From: Shewanella hanedai
GTDB taxonomy: Bacteria; Pseudomonadota; Gammaproteobacteria; Enterobacterales; Shewanellaceae
Direction: 5' to 3'
Assembly: GCF_007197645.1 (NCBI RefSeq)
Contig: NZ_VKGK01000007.1
Span: 62,001-126,000, forward strand
DNA length: 64,000 bases
Made by a program: the position numbers and the translations under genes. Within the stretch, counting starts at the first letter, position 1; every line of letters starts with the position of its first letter. The notes beneath the pieces were generated by a model. It was not told the origin of the DNA, did not search any database, and saw only the letters and a program-made list of their open reading frames with translations. Shown here piece after piece: positions 1 through 9,516 of the stretch.

Positions 1-209
1 ATATTGGCTTCTTCAAGTAACTTCATACAGCAGGGAAGTAAACTCTCACCAATCGAGAAGCGCGGAAACTGCATTTTTTCGAGCACGACAACCCGTTTAC
101 CTTGCTGGTGTAACAAGCTTGCGGCAATGCTTCCCGAAGGCCCAGCACCAATAATGACCACGTCAATATCGGTTTGGCTGCACTGTGTTACTGAAGGCGT
201 GTGGTTCAC
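1..209 (-). CDS. FAD-dependent oxidoreductase, aryl-polyene cluster (5' part only)
   Basis: Only the N-terminus is present; the gene runs off the left edge. Translation from a GTG at 207-209 gives a short leader followed by a Rossmann FAD-binding motif (VVIIGAGPSG), then a second strand ending VVVLEK and the motif GESLLP. This pattern is typical of flavin-dependent halogenase-like and geranylgeranyl-reductase-like oxidoreductases, which are regular members of aryl polyene clusters. The start codon overlaps the stop of the upstream exporter gene in a GTGA arrangement, so translation is probably coupled. The catalytic part lies outside the window, so the substrate cannot be judged. Confidence 0.8.
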   Translation of the reverse strand, partial: MNHTPSVTQCSQTDIDVVIIGAGPSGSIAASLLHQQGKRVVVLEKMQFPRFSIGESLLPCCMKLLEEAN

Positions 210-2620
210 TTTATCGTCCTTGTAAAAGTTTGAACAAATGGGGAAAGTACAAATGTGAAGACGATCCCTAATAGGAGTGTGAGTCCAAAATTGTGGATAG
301 CCGGAGTGCTGCTGAATGCCAGTAGCCCAAAAGCTAAAATGGTTGAGCAAGCGGACATAAATACCGCCATCATCACGCCTCGGCTTTGCTGTTTTGATTC
401 TGCAAAAAAGAGGCTGTAGTCAACACCAATTCCGAAAACAAGGATCAAAGCCAGCGCGTGAAAAAGGGTTAAAGGTGAGCCCATTAACCCAAGCAATGCC
501 AGCGTGAATATCGCCGACAGTGCAGGGACTGCGACCACCAATATTGCCAGTTTAATGCTAAAACGCATACTGAATATGGCGGCGGCAATCATCATGGCAA
601 TCGCTAACAAAATCAAGGTTAGCTGCCGATATTTGCCCATGATATTTGAGATGTCACCGACTTTATCGACCAGTTGTATATCACCGCCGTGGGGGAAAAG
701 CTTGGCCAACGTGGCTAAGTCGGTTATCCCGCCAAGTAAGACAATGGTGCCAAACTCAGGTTGTAGCTCAGATGGTGCAATCCACAGTGGCGCGAACAGT
801 TTTCCAGCCTCTGAATCGATAAAGGATTGCGCATTGATGTATTGACCATGGGCATCTTGATAAGCCTGCTCAAGAGGAAGCTGCAAGGATTCGTCGAGGC
901 CGATATTGGCTAAAATGGTAGCCAGTTGCTGGTAAATTTTACCCTGTAACTCATAGTTATCGGCCTGCTCTTTCTGGCTGGGCAGGTAGCTATTGAGGCT
1001 AAATGCATTACCAATAACCCCTTGTTCTACTAACTTGTTAAGTTCAGGTGCCAGTGTCTCGAGAGATTGAAGCAGTAACTCTTCACTTTTTGCTCTGACG
1101 AGCAGGAATTGATTATCGGTGCCGCCACTGAGGATCGTTCTAAGCTGTTGCTCCTCATCGAGCAGATAATCGGGGCTCTGTTGTAGATTTCGAATGTCAT
1201 CATCTGCGGTGAGCTGACTTATCCCTACCGCTGAGATTACAGTCACTATAACGAGTAAAAGTAGGGAAGTTGAACGAGTGAACTTATTCTGAAAACAAGC
1301 CAAAGCGGTTAAGTAGCGCTGGGCAAGTTGCAGTGGTTTCTCTCGATTAGGCAGCTTGCCGGACGCTAATAACGGATAGGCTAATAGCAAGGTCACGTAA
1401 GCACCTAAAAGTCCTGCCGCGCAGAATACTGCGACCTGTTGCATGCCAGGGAAGGGGGCTAATCCGATCCCTGAATAAGCCAGTACACTGGTGATTAATG
1501 CAAGGGTAATGGCTGGAAATATATGCTGGATAACTTGGGTGGCATTGAATTTAGGTTGAGCCAGTCGTTCACAATAGAAATGAAAACTGTAGTCAATAGC
1601 GATACCGATAAGGCTGGTACCAAAGACTAAGGTCAGCAGGTGCAACTCTGAAAAAACCACGAGTGTGACTACGATGGCAGTGAGTAAGCTGGTCGTGATG
1701 GTCAATAGTGCGATGGTCAGTGGCATCACAGAGCGAAATGCCAACCAGACTAATAAGCTAACGCCAATAAGCGATGCTAATCCTAAGGTCGATACTTCTG
1801 TTTTAGCACTTTGGGTGGCAACACTTGCATGAAACAGGGCGCCCGCTTTGAGTATCTCAACGTCTGGGTTTTGCTGGTGGACCTTATCGATTGCTTGTTG
1901 CAGCACGCTGAGCTGTAATGTTTGCGCATTAGGATTAAATGCACTGCCTATCCCTTTAGCCATCACAATGGCTGCGACCTTATCTTGGCTGTTAGCCCCG
2001 TCGACATGATGATTGCCGAGCAAGATCCCTTGCTGAACCGTTAATGTCTGCTTAGGCGCCATCGCCTGTAAATTCGCTGGGTATAGCAATAGCGGATCAT
2101 TGGCGATTAACCCACTGTTTGCATAACTAAAAGCGTTATAGAGGTGCTCTTGAGCGCTTGTGACTAAGGTATCGAGTTGACCCGATGCTAGCAGGGTTGC
2201 TTGAGACTCGGTTAGCAGATTAAATCTATGCTCGAAGTAGTAATGGTTGATGGCCTCTGCTTGATTGATATCAGCACTTCTTACTTGAGTAAAAGCGGCT
2301 TGGCTATTGTTACTAAGACTGGTCATCAAGGCTTGAGCAGCAGAGATGGCCTCAGCTTTATTATCAGCCACTAACGCGAGATAGATGCTATTGGATAGCG
2401 CTTGTTCGACGCGGTTTAGGGCTGTTTGCGTTAATGGATCTTCTTGAATTTTTGGCAGCATGGCCAAAATGTCACTCTGGATTTTGGCGCCGCCTTGCCA
2501 AAGTTGTAGCCCAGTGATTAAGGTTGTGCAAAGCAGCAATAACCAGAGGGAGAGTTTGAGTTTAGCTGAGCATTGGCTCAGTCGAAGGGCGAGTTTATCT
2601 ATCATGGCTGCTTTGGTCAT
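206..2620 (-). CDS. MMPL/RND-type exporter of the aryl-polyene cluster
   Basis: This is an 804-aa integral membrane protein with the two-fold RND/MMPL layout: one TM near residues 22-42, a large periplasmic domain, a block of five or six TMs around 275-430, a second periplasmic domain, and a second TM block near 665-800. The second block carries a GIGVDYSLFF motif and the first the matching GIAIDYSFHF, the paired Asp motifs expected for proton-driven MMPL transporters. Its position beside a LolA-like carrier corresponds to ApeM, thought to help move the aryl polyene lipid to the outer membrane. An alternative start at codon 6 lacks a ribosome binding site. It overlaps the LolA-like gene by 26 nt. 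Confidence 0.9.
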   Translation of the reverse strand: MTKAAMIDKLALRLSQCSAKLKLSLWLLLLCTTLITGLQLWQGGAKIQSDILAMLPKIQEDPLTQTALNRVEQALSNSIYLALVADNKAEAISAAQALMTSLSNNSQAAFTQVRSADINQAEAINHYYFEHRFNLLTESQATLLASGQLDTLVTSAQEHLYNAFSYANSGLIANDPLLLYPANLQAMAPKQTLTVQQGILLGNHHVDGANSQDKVAAIVMAKGIGSAFNPNAQTLQLSVLQQAIDKVHQQNPDVEILKAGALFHASVATQSAKTEVSTLGLASLIGVSLLVWLAFRSVMPLTIALLTITTSLLTAIVVTLVVFSELHLLTLVFGTSLIGIAIDYSFHFYCERLAQPKFNATQVIQHIFPAITLALITSVLAYSGIGLAPFPGMQQVAVFCAAGLLGAYVTLLLAYPLLASGKLPNREKPLQLAQRYLTALACFQNKFTRSTSLLLLVIVTVISAVGISQLTADDDIRNLQQSPDYLLDEEQQLRTILSGGTDNQFLLVRAKSEELLLQSLETLAPELNKLVEQGVIGNAFSLNSYLPSQKEQADNYELQGKIYQQLATILANIGLDESLQLPLEQAYQDAHGQYINAQSFIDSEAGKLFAPLWIAPSELQPEFGTIVLLGGITDLATLAKLFPHGGDIQLVDKVGDISNIMGKYRQLTLILLAIAMMIAAAIFSMRFSIKLAILVVAVPALSAIFTLALLGLMGSPLTLFHALALILVFGIGVDYSLFFAESKQQSRGVMMAVFMSACSTILAFGLLAFSSTPAIHNFGLTLLLGIVFTFVLSPFVQTFTRTIK

Positions 2621-3401
2621 GCCTCAGGAGTGGCTCAGGTATAGCATGATGAGATTCGGTATCCTCAGTTGGCACCACAGTGAGGTGTGGGGAGATCAAT
2701 TGTTGCATCTCTTCACTCAGTAGCTCGCTGCTGATCTGTTCAAATTCGATTCGACTGGTGTCGCCATTACGGCTGAGCAACGTCAGGCTGGTCAGTTGCG
2801 CATCTCCCTCAAGCACCATCTGTGGGATCACTTTGTGCATTAAGGGATCTTTAGGCACCAAACCTAACTGCCAACTGTTGGCAATCTCTGATGCTGATGT
2901 ATCAGGGGAACTCTGTACAAGATAGAGAGTAAATTGCTGATTCAGTGCGTTGATATTTCCGCTAAGCAACGCCTTCATTAATGTCGGCATTGTTTCAGCT
3001 AACGCGCCAGCTCCCTGACTGTCGCTTGCCTTGGTCACTTGTCGATGGCCTGAGCTATCAACTTGTATCAACTCACCCTCTTTGAGTATTAAACTGGATG
3101 AGAACGGTTTTGTTTGCTGCCATACCAGCCCAAGTTGAGCGTCGAAAGCAAACTGACCATGACTTACCAAGGGTTTTTTTAACACTTTAAGCTGTCGATA
3201 CTGGGTAAACTTTCCACTGGCGTTATCCCCAAGTTCAAGACGCTGGGTTAGCTTTTCAAGCCGTTGATTATCTTCTGTTGATTCAAGCTGGGCGCTGGGT
3301 TCAAACAGAGCTTCAAATGAGGCGGATTGTACCGTCTGGGTATTGAGCAAGCTAAGCAGACCCACGAGTAAAATCGCATTTAGCGTCGACACTAATGTCA
3401 T
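2595..3401 (-). CDS. LolA-like outer-membrane lipoprotein carrier, aryl-polyene cluster
   Basis: This 268-aa protein begins with a signal peptide (hydrophobic stretch at about residues 5-25, with a probable cleavage after VQSA). The mature part has the LolA-like pattern of a G-x-F-x-Q-x-R/K strand followed by a tryptophan-rich strand (LGLVWQQTKPF). ApeL-type LolA homologues occur in aryl polyene clusters and are thought to ferry the lipid-linked polyene across the periplasm together with the neighbouring MMPL protein. The start ATG overlaps the thioesterase stop as ATGA. The protein is longer than housekeeping LolA (about 200 aa) because of a low-complexity C-terminal tail. Confidence 0.82.
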   Translation of the reverse strand: MTLVSTLNAILLVGLLSLLNTQTVQSASFEALFEPSAQLESTEDNQRLEKLTQRLELGDNASGKFTQYRQLKVLKKPLVSHGQFAFDAQLGLVWQQTKPFSSSLILKEGELIQVDSSGHRQVTKASDSQGAGALAETMPTLMKALLSGNINALNQQFTLYLVQSSPDTSASEIANSWQLGLVPKDPLMHKVIPQMVLEGDAQLTSLTLLSRNGDTSRIEFEQISSELLSEEMQQLISPHLTVVPTEDTESHHAIPEPLLRHDQSSHDR

Positions 3402-3880
3402 CGGCTCTGATCCTTGCTGTCTTCTTGAGTGTCGCTCACCTCTGTGTTTGACACTGCTTGCTCATCGATTAGATGGGCAATTTTCTCTCTGAAAACAGGA
3501 GGAGTAACGAAACACATCTCATTGTTTGGCATCTCGACAGCCGCTTGTATTGTGTAACCTTTAGTCAGCCTTTTGTTACTGACGACATCCCTTACCTGAT
3601 AGTTGATTTTAAGGCGGTTTTCCCATTCAACCAAAGAGGCTATCACGTTGATTTTTTGGTCGAAGGTGCTTGGCTGCACATACTTTATCTGCAGATCTAT
3701 GATGGGCCATGAGTATCCAGAGGTCAGCATTTCACGGTAGCCATAGTGGATCTCATCGAGCAGTTTGCAGCGCGCCATCTCGAAATATCGGAGATAGTTA
3801 CCATGCCAAGTGATCCCCATAGAGTCGACGTCATGGAATGGGATTAACACTTCAAGTTCCGTGGTTAAAATCGCCTTCAT
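3398..3880 (-). CDS. 4HBT-family acyl thioesterase, aryl-polyene cluster
   Basis: This is a single hot-dog-fold thioesterase of about 160 aa. The segment FHDVDSMGITWHGNYLRYFE contains the Asp and the surrounding pattern of the 4-hydroxybenzoyl-CoA thioesterase family. It matches ApeK of aryl polyene clusters, which is proposed to release or edit ACP-bound polyenes. I place the start at 3880: that ATG forms an ATGA overlap with the ammonia-lyase stop and has a purine-rich GGGAAG upstream. An in-frame ATG at 3895 would overlap the upstream gene by 19 nt. The C-terminus is rich in Glu, Asp and Ser, and probably disordered. Confidence 0.85.
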   Translation of the reverse strand: MKAILTTELEVLIPFHDVDSMGITWHGNYLRYFEMARCKLLDEIHYGYREMLTSGYSWPIIDLQIKYVQPSTFDQKINVIASLVEWENRLKINYQVRDVVSNKRLTKGYTIQAAVEMPNNEMCFVTPPVFREKIAHLIDEQAVSNTEVSDTQEDSKDQSR

Positions 3881-5439
3881 GAACAGACTTCCCATTGTCC
3901 TTGTTGGATCTTATCTACCGTTTGTCTTAACACAGATTCTAAGGGTCTATCTTCAGTGAGTAGTTCAAAGTCGGCTTTGACTTGCTCTAAGGTTTTAGCG
4001 ACCGAAGGCGTCAGAGAGGATGGGCATAATTCATCTTGTGAGATACGCAGATTAATCCCCTGTGCCATGGCTAATAGGGCTGCTGCTGCAACCTGTTCTG
4101 TCAGTTGCAATACACGCATGCAGTCACGAGCCGCAATGGTGCCCATACTCACCTTGTCTTGGTTATGACATTCGGTCGAACGGGAGAATACACTGGCTGG
4201 CATGGTATTCTTTAGGGCTTCGGCAGTCCAAGCTGAAACGCCAATTTGCACGGCTTTAAAGCCGTGATTGATGGCACGTCTTTCACCCGTCGCGCCGGAT
4301 AAATTCGCTGGTAGGCCATTATTAAATTTTGGATCCATGACTAATGCCATCTGACGATCGATAAGATCAGCGATGTTGGCGACAGTATTCTTCATTGAGT
4401 CCATAACAAATGCGATATGACCGCCATAGAAGTGGCCGCCATGAAGAATATGTTCGCCTTCGGCATCGACAATAGGATTGTCGTTGGCGCTATTGAGCTC
4501 AGTTTCGATAAATTGGCGCATAAACGGCAGTGCATCTTGTGATACACCTATGATGTGCGGCGCACACCGAATCGAGTATCTGTCCTGCAGTCTGTCTGAG
4601 TTTCTCGGGTGTTCGTGATGATTAAGGTCTTCACGTATCCAAGCGGCTATCTGGTTCTGACCTGGGTGCGGCTTAGCGGCAAACAAGATATCATCGAAAT
4701 GGTTGGAATTACCTTTAAGGGTAAGCGACGCCATGGCGGTAATGCGGCTAGCCAGTCGATTCAGATACTGCGCTCTGTCATAGGCTAAGCATGCCAATGC
4801 GGTCATCACTGCGGTGCCATTCATCAGCGCTAGCCCCTCTTTTGGGAGCAGCTTATGCGGCGTGATATTGAGTTTGGCGTACACATCGGCAGTGGGTTGG
4901 CGCACACCTTGATAAAACACTTCGCGCTCGCCGATTAAGACGGCAGCAAGGTAAGAAAGTGGCGTCAAATCGCCACTGGCACCGACTGAGCCTTCCTCTG
5001 GAATCACCGGCACTATGTCTAGATTGAGTAAGGTTTCGATTCTCTGTAGCAGCTCGTAGCTCACGCCTGACTTGCCAACAGCTAAAGAGCTTAAACGACA
5101 TGCCATCACTGCGCGGGCTTGCATTGGTGAGAATATTTCGCCTAAACCACAGCCATGAAATCGTGTTAGGTGCAGAGGCAATTCATGCACCAGATCTAGC
5201 CCGACGGTCACGGTACATGAGTCGCCGTAACCTGTGGTCACGCCGTAGACAACCCCTTCTTCATCGAGCAGACTGTCGATAAAATCAGCCCCTTTTTGAA
5301 TATAGGTTCGATAATCACTGCTCTGTTTGAGCTGAGCTTTAGCCCCTTTGGCTACCGCCACCACATTTTCTAGGCTCAAGGCTCTATGGCCAAAGTGGAC
5401 AACCGTCTCTTTATCGGTTGATTGATTAGTGTGAGTCAT
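3877..5439 (-). CDS. MIO-type aromatic amino-acid ammonia-lyase (HAL/TAL/PAL family)
   Basis: This 520-aa protein has full family length. The Ala154-Ser155-Gly156 triad (in GSVGASGDLTPL) forms the MIO electrophile, and the catalytic inner-loop tyrosine is in the segment VYGVTTGYG (Tyr65). It is usually annotated histidine ammonia-lyase, but it sits inside a pigment cluster with no hut genes, so supply of a cinnamate- or coumarate-type starter is more likely. The substrate-selectivity position, aligned by eye, reads Phe94-His95 (TRFHGCGLG). This matches neither classical HutH (Ser-His) nor Rhodobacter-type TAL (His-Leu). The product feeds the AMP-ligase encoded at 7564-8928. It abuts the upstream GT/acyltransferase gene with no gap. 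Confidence 0.88.
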   Translation of the reverse strand: MTHTNQSTDKETVVHFGHRALSLENVVAVAKGAKAQLKQSSDYRTYIQKGADFIDSLLDEEGVVYGVTTGYGDSCTVTVGLDLVHELPLHLTRFHGCGLGEIFSPMQARAVMACRLSSLAVGKSGVSYELLQRIETLLNLDIVPVIPEEGSVGASGDLTPLSYLAAVLIGEREVFYQGVRQPTADVYAKLNITPHKLLPKEGLALMNGTAVMTALACLAYDRAQYLNRLASRITAMASLTLKGNSNHFDDILFAAKPHPGQNQIAAWIREDLNHHEHPRNSDRLQDRYSIRCAPHIIGVSQDALPFMRQFIETELNSANDNPIVDAEGEHILHGGHFYGGHIAFVMDSMKNTVANIADLIDRQMALVMDPKFNNGLPANLSGATGERRAINHGFKAVQIGVSAWTAEALKNTMPASVFSRSTECHNQDKVSMGTIAARDCMRVLQLTEQVAAAALLAMAQGINLRISQDELCPSSLTPSVAKTLEQVKADFELLTEDRPLESVLRQTVDKIQQGQWEVCS

Positions 5440-7194
5440 CTATTTATCTGTCCTGTCTTCAGCCTGATGCTTGGTCCGTTGGATCTCTGAATCCTTGCGC
5501 CAAAAATCAAAAAAATTAAACCATTGCAGAGGCTCTCGCCGAGCATAATATTCAAGTCGTGCGCTATAGTGATGCACGGCTTCTTCGAGCCTTTGCATAC
5601 GGCCGTTTCGCGGGCCTTTTAAGGTATTTGAAAATGTTTCTAGGTGAACTTGATAGACTCCTTGTTCCCTGAGGCAAAACATCAGGTACACGGGGCAATC
5701 TAATAAACCTGCAAGGATGAAAGGTCCTTGAGGAAAAGGCGCTTCTTTGCCCATAAACGGCGCGTAAATGACTCGCCCTTGGGTATTGGATGAGGTTCTG
5801 TCACCTGCGATAACAACCAGCTCACCTTGCTCTACTTTCTGCTGTAATAGCATTGAGGTAGTGGGCCCGAGTTCTGTCACCTGAATGAGGTTGAGTGAAC
5901 TGTCTGGATTTAACTGCTTAAGCACTCGATTGAAATTTTCAGCATTTTGAGTCAGCACCATCACATTGACCTTCACCCTTTTCTGGTGAATTGAGATGGC
6001 ACGGCAAAGCTCTAGATTGCCTAAGTGAGACACCAGTAAAACAGCCCCCTGACCAGCGTCGAGTTGGTCGGCTAACAGCTCTCGGTTGGGGAAGTTAATC
6101 TGACTTAGCTGGATGCGGTCGCACCAAGCATCAATTCTGTCGAGTGCAGCGTTACCAAAAGCAATAAAGTGTTTTAGGCTATGGCGCCAGCTAATCTCAT
6201 CTTGGAGTTGGGGGTGTTCAGGTTCAAGCTCTTTTACCTGCTTGAGAAATGCCAGTGAGGCTTCACGCGCTTGGCGTCCGGTTAAGAAGAAGTAGAAGAT
6301 GACCGGATACATGATGGCACGGCAAAGCCAGTGGCCACCGAGTTTATAACTGGCGGCAAGAAACTTAATGCCCCAATAACTCCCACGCTCACTGATGCGC
6401 GACCAATGTTGCTGCTCTTTATGATTAACTTGACCGCCTTCTCGTTGCTCGCTTATAGGTTGATCACTTTTAGGTTTAAAGAGTTTTTGTGGCAGACGCG
6501 CTAACATGCCAAATACCAGTCGAGTATGCATCGCTGATATTCGTACATTGTCCCACAATCCCTGGAAATGGCTGACGCCATCTTCAGGGTAGATAACTTG
6601 AGTCGGCAGGTGGAGTACTTCAACGCCTTGCCAGTGTAGACGGACAAGAATTTCAATATCGAAATCCATGCGCTCACCTAAGGCCTGACTGAGAAACAAG
6701 GCCTCTGTCGCCGCAAGTGGATAGACACGAAAGCCACACATGGAGTCTTGTATATCGAAACTTAAGGTTTCAACCCAGACCCAGAAATGGGTGAGGTAAC
6801 GTGCGTAATAGCGACCTTTTGGCACGGATTCATCATATTGTGGCAATCCCGAGATCAATGCCTGAGGGTGCAGCTCAGACGTTGTTATCATGGCCGGAAT
6901 ATCATCTAAATTGTGTTGACCATCGGCATCGACTTGTAGTGCATGGGTAAACCCATCTTTATACGCAGCTCTTAATCCAGTAGTCACAGCCGCGCCTTTA
7001 CCGCGATTAAATGGGTGATGGATTAAGGTGACCCAAGGGAATGTGGCTGCAAGTTCAATCAGTAGGTAGCGGGTTTTATCATCGCTGCCATCATTGATTA
7101 AATAACAGGGCAGCTTGAGGTGATCGAGTGCTTCAAGCGTCTCCTTAATAGCGACACTATGATTGTAATTGGGGATGACTAAGGCCAAGGACAT
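5440..7194 (-). CDS. Fusion of GT2 glycosyltransferase and LpxL-type acyltransferase
   Basis: This is a 584-aa two-domain protein. Residues 1 to about 235 are a family-2 glycosyltransferase, with the nucleotide-sugar motif VIPNYNH at the N-terminus and the metal-binding DADGQ at 89-93. After a charged linker (about 240-268), the region from about 275 to 575 is a lauroyl/myristoyl-type acyltransferase (LpxL/HtrB family) with the catalytic dyad His390 and Glu395 in SHLGNLE. The fusion corresponds to ApeJ and probably builds the lipid anchor of the aryl polyene at the cytoplasmic face of the inner membrane. The start ATG overlaps the dehydratase stop by one base (TGATG). Confidence 0.9.
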   Translation of the reverse strand: MSLALVIPNYNHSVAIKETLEALDHLKLPCYLINDGSDDKTRYLLIELAATFPWVTLIHHPFNRGKGAAVTTGLRAAYKDGFTHALQVDADGQHNLDDIPAMITTSELHPQALISGLPQYDESVPKGRYYARYLTHFWVWVETLSFDIQDSMCGFRVYPLAATEALFLSQALGERMDFDIEILVRLHWQGVEVLHLPTQVIYPEDGVSHFQGLWDNVRISAMHTRLVFGMLARLPQKLFKPKSDQPISEQREGGQVNHKEQQHWSRISERGSYWGIKFLAASYKLGGHWLCRAIMYPVIFYFFLTGRQAREASLAFLKQVKELEPEHPQLQDEISWRHSLKHFIAFGNAALDRIDAWCDRIQLSQINFPNRELLADQLDAGQGAVLLVSHLGNLELCRAISIHQKRVKVNVMVLTQNAENFNRVLKQLNPDSSLNLIQVTELGPTTSMLLQQKVEQGELVVIAGDRTSSNTQGRVIYAPFMGKEAPFPQGPFILAGLLDCPVYLMFCLREQGVYQVHLETFSNTLKGPRNGRMQRLEEAVHHYSARLEYYARREPLQWFNFFDFWRKDSEIQRTKHQAEDRTDK

Positions 7195-7571
7195 CAGCTG
7201 GCCTCTGAACTGGCTAAGCTTGTGTCACTTAGGGCAATGCGCCCTGACCCAAAGCGTTTTTCACCATCAAAATAGCTAAAGATAAGTTTGTTTTTGGCTG
7301 CGTTTAGCGACACTTTTAATGTGATTTCTGAATCTGGCAAAATAAGCTGTTGGAACTTAAGTACTTCCAAGCTTGCTATTTCGCTTGGGTAACCGAAATG
7401 TTCACACCCCATACGAATGGCCCAGTCGAGTTGGGTAACACCAGGGAGTACGGGCTGTTCAGGAAAGTGACCATTAAAAAAAGGCAACTCAGCATCGATA
7501 AACAGACGCCACTCAATGGTCTCTTCCACTGTTTGACTCGACAGAATACGGGGTAGACTGGATTTAATCAT
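7194..7571 (-). CDS. FabA/FabZ-like 3-hydroxyacyl-ACP dehydratase, aryl-polyene cluster
   Basis: This 125-aa hot-dog dehydratase carries the FabZ signature FNGHFPEQPVLPGV with catalytic His35. ApeI-type dehydratases leave the double bonds that form the conjugated polyene. I choose the ATG at 7571, which overlaps the ligase 3' end by 8 nt and gives a normal family length. The frame stays open to 7634, but that would add 21 unusual residues and a 71-nt overlap. A FabZ partner (ApeP-like) would be expected further left, outside the window. Confidence 0.88.
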   Translation of the reverse strand: MIKSSLPRILSSQTVEETIEWRLFIDAELPFFNGHFPEQPVLPGVTQLDWAIRMGCEHFGYPSEIASLEVLKFQQLILPDSEITLKVSLNAAKNKLIFSYFDGEKRFGSGRIALSDTSLASSEAS

Positions 7572-8928
7572 GATTGAATAACTCAAGTAACAGAGCTTGT
7601 ACGTGCTTCCCTTGTTGATTAACAGGTAAAGCATCGGGATAGCGCCAGCGTTTCGGTAAGGTCACACGTTCAAACTGAGTTAATAAGTGCGCCTTGAAGA
7701 GGTTGTTTAGGCTTAATTTACCTTCGACTTCAAGTTCTTTTATCCCATGTTCTGATAGGACGATTACCGCACCAAGTTGCGTTCTTGGTTGCTCTAAGCT
7801 CACTAACACTGCACGTTCTATCAACGGATGGCTTTCGAGCAGTGCTTCCATCTGAACCAAAGAGACACGCTTCTCTTCAATTTTGACGATGCGATCTAAA
7901 CGTCCACGAAGATGAAATAGACCTGCTTCAACCAGCTCTATCTGATCCTCAGACCTTAACCAGTTAGCATCTTCTAGGTAGGGCGATTTTACGTTCAGCG
8001 CACCGTCTTTGTTATCCTGCTTAATCTCAATACCGTGAAAGGCTTGCCAAGGCTGATCTTTGAGTGTTTGACGGCGGTAGGCAATACCGCCGGTTTCTGT
8101 GCTGCCAAAGACTTCGATAGGTTGCTTGCCATAGCAGTGAGCCACACCTTGAGCTGCATCATAATGGAGTGGGCCGCCGGAGCTGAAAACTAAGCTAGGT
8201 GAACGAAGTTGCGGCTCATTATCCAGCGCATCGGGCAGACGAGACAATTGGGCAGGACTACTGATTAAGCATAAATTCGGGAACAGACTCGTGTAGTAAG
8301 TCAGAGTCTCAGGGTATTCAACCAGATCACTTAAAAATGGACGACTGGCGGCTAAAGGCCAGAGTATCTTAAACAAGAGTCCATAAATGTGCTGGTGAGA
8401 AACCGTTGAGATCACACTGCACTGTGGCAAGTGTTGGGCAAAAGTGTGCTCAAGAACCGTCACTTCTGCGTCAAGCTGATCAAGGGTTTTGCGCACTGCT
8501 TTTGGATGCCCACTACTGCCAGATGTGAACAGGATTAACTGCCCAAATTGCGTGCAGTTAGGCCAGACTCCGGCGGATTGAGTCAGATCTTTTTTCAACA
8601 TGATGAAGCATTTACCTTCACATATCGCCTGATCTGATATCACGCCGTCGAACTCGTGAGTTATTTCACTTAAGGTGCCTGTTTGCGTATTCGCAGGCAG
8701 TATGATCTCTTTACCGGCAAGCAGTGCTGCACATAGGCCAACGGCAAACAGATCACTGGACTCACTGGCCAATAACCAACGCTTTGACGGCGAAAGCATC
8801 AATTGCTGGTGGAGATAAGCCACTTGGCCAGTAAACACGGCTCCAGTGACAATATTATGGTGATTGAAGCTGATCAGTTGTTGGCTTGAAGGGCCCTTGG
8901 ATAACCAAGATTTTAATAACTCTGTCAT
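7564..8928 (-). CDS. AMP-dependent acyl/aryl ligase, aryl-polyene starter activation
   Basis: This adenylate-forming enzyme of about 454 aa has the phosphate-binding loop LFTSGSSGHPKA, the FGSTETGG motif and a C-terminal region with the expected catalytic lysine (NQQGKHVQ). It corresponds to ApeH, which activates the aromatic starter and loads it on an acyl carrier protein. The ammonia-lyase in the same operon probably supplies an aryl acid. The start at 8928 gives an ATGA overlap with the upstream membrane-protein gene; an ATG at 8961 exists but would extend 36 nt into that gene. The protein is shorter than typical acyl-CoA synthetases, as usual for APE ligases. Confidence 0.88.
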   Translation of the reverse strand: MTELLKSWLSKGPSSQQLISFNHHNIVTGAVFTGQVAYLHQQLMLSPSKRWLLASESSDLFAVGLCAALLAGKEIILPANTQTGTLSEITHEFDGVISDQAICEGKCFIMLKKDLTQSAGVWPNCTQFGQLILFTSGSSGHPKAVRKTLDQLDAEVTVLEHTFAQHLPQCSVISTVSHQHIYGLLFKILWPLAASRPFLSDLVEYPETLTYYTSLFPNLCLISSPAQLSRLPDALDNEPQLRSPSLVFSSGGPLHYDAAQGVAHCYGKQPIEVFGSTETGGIAYRRQTLKDQPWQAFHGIEIKQDNKDGALNVKSPYLEDANWLRSEDQIELVEAGLFHLRGRLDRIVKIEEKRVSLVQMEALLESHPLIERAVLVSLEQPRTQLGAVIVLSEHGIKELEVEGKLSLNNLFKAHLLTQFERVTLPKRWRYPDALPVNQQGKHVQALLLELFNHD

Positions 8929-9473
8929 GACTTTTTTAACCATATAGTTCGATATAACCACTCGCCACCCAGTAGCGAACCGATAAGCAGATAGGCGATT
9001 AAGCCGTTATACAATGTCCATACTTCTAAACTGGCATATCGCGCTGTGTATAGTGCAACTGTGCCATTAAAAATAAATAAGCCACACCAGATTAATGTGA
9101 CTTTTTTTAAATAAGGAGTCGCCTCATCAGGAAGGTCAGGCTCCTTTAATCGCGCTAACCTTTCTACCATGCTCGGGCCTAACTTCAGCGAGTATGCAAA
9201 CAAGGCCAGCATGCTGATATTTATCACGACAGGATAGTAGAGTAGCCAATCATGTCGTTTAGCGATAATGCTAGATGCTGTTAACCCTATGCCGACAAGG
9301 ACAGGTAAAACCATGGATTTTACCTGTTGCTTCTGTATGACTAATCGCAATATCAGCAGCAGACAAAGTGTCATCGCGATAGTGCCAGTGGGCAAGTAGT
9401 TGAGCCCAAAATACACAGCCAAAGGGTAGCCAAGTAAGACTACACTCGTGATTATCTGCAGAGTTAATCGCAT
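8925..9473 (-). CDS. Small polytopic membrane protein of the aryl-polyene cluster
   Basis: This 182-aa protein has about five or six predicted TM helices (for example near residues 8-28, 30-46, 53-70, 75-95, 128-145 and 155-172) with short loops. It matches in position and topology the conserved membrane protein (ApeG, COG4648-like) between the ACPs and the ligase in APE clusters. The molecular function is unknown; a scaffold for the membrane-associated synthesis complex is a reasonable guess. The stop overlaps the ligase start as ATGA, and a 43-nt gap separates it from the preceding ACP gene. Confidence 0.75.
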   Translation of the reverse strand: MRLTLQIITSVVLLGYPLAVYFGLNYLPTGTIAMTLCLLLILRLVIQKQQVKSMVLPVLVGIGLTASSIIAKRHDWLLYYPVVINISMLALFAYSLKLGPSMVERLARLKEPDLPDEATPYLKKVTLIWCGLFIFNGTVALYTARYASLEVWTLYNGLIAYLLIGSLLGGEWLYRTIWLKKS

Positions 9474-9516
9474 TGGCTTTTACACGAGTCCTTTGATAAC
9501 TGTATGTACATTCGGC

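Noticed and set aside
3881..3895. Extended thioesterase start at 3895
   Set aside because: The internal ATG at 3880 gives the standard ATGA overlap and better upstream purines.
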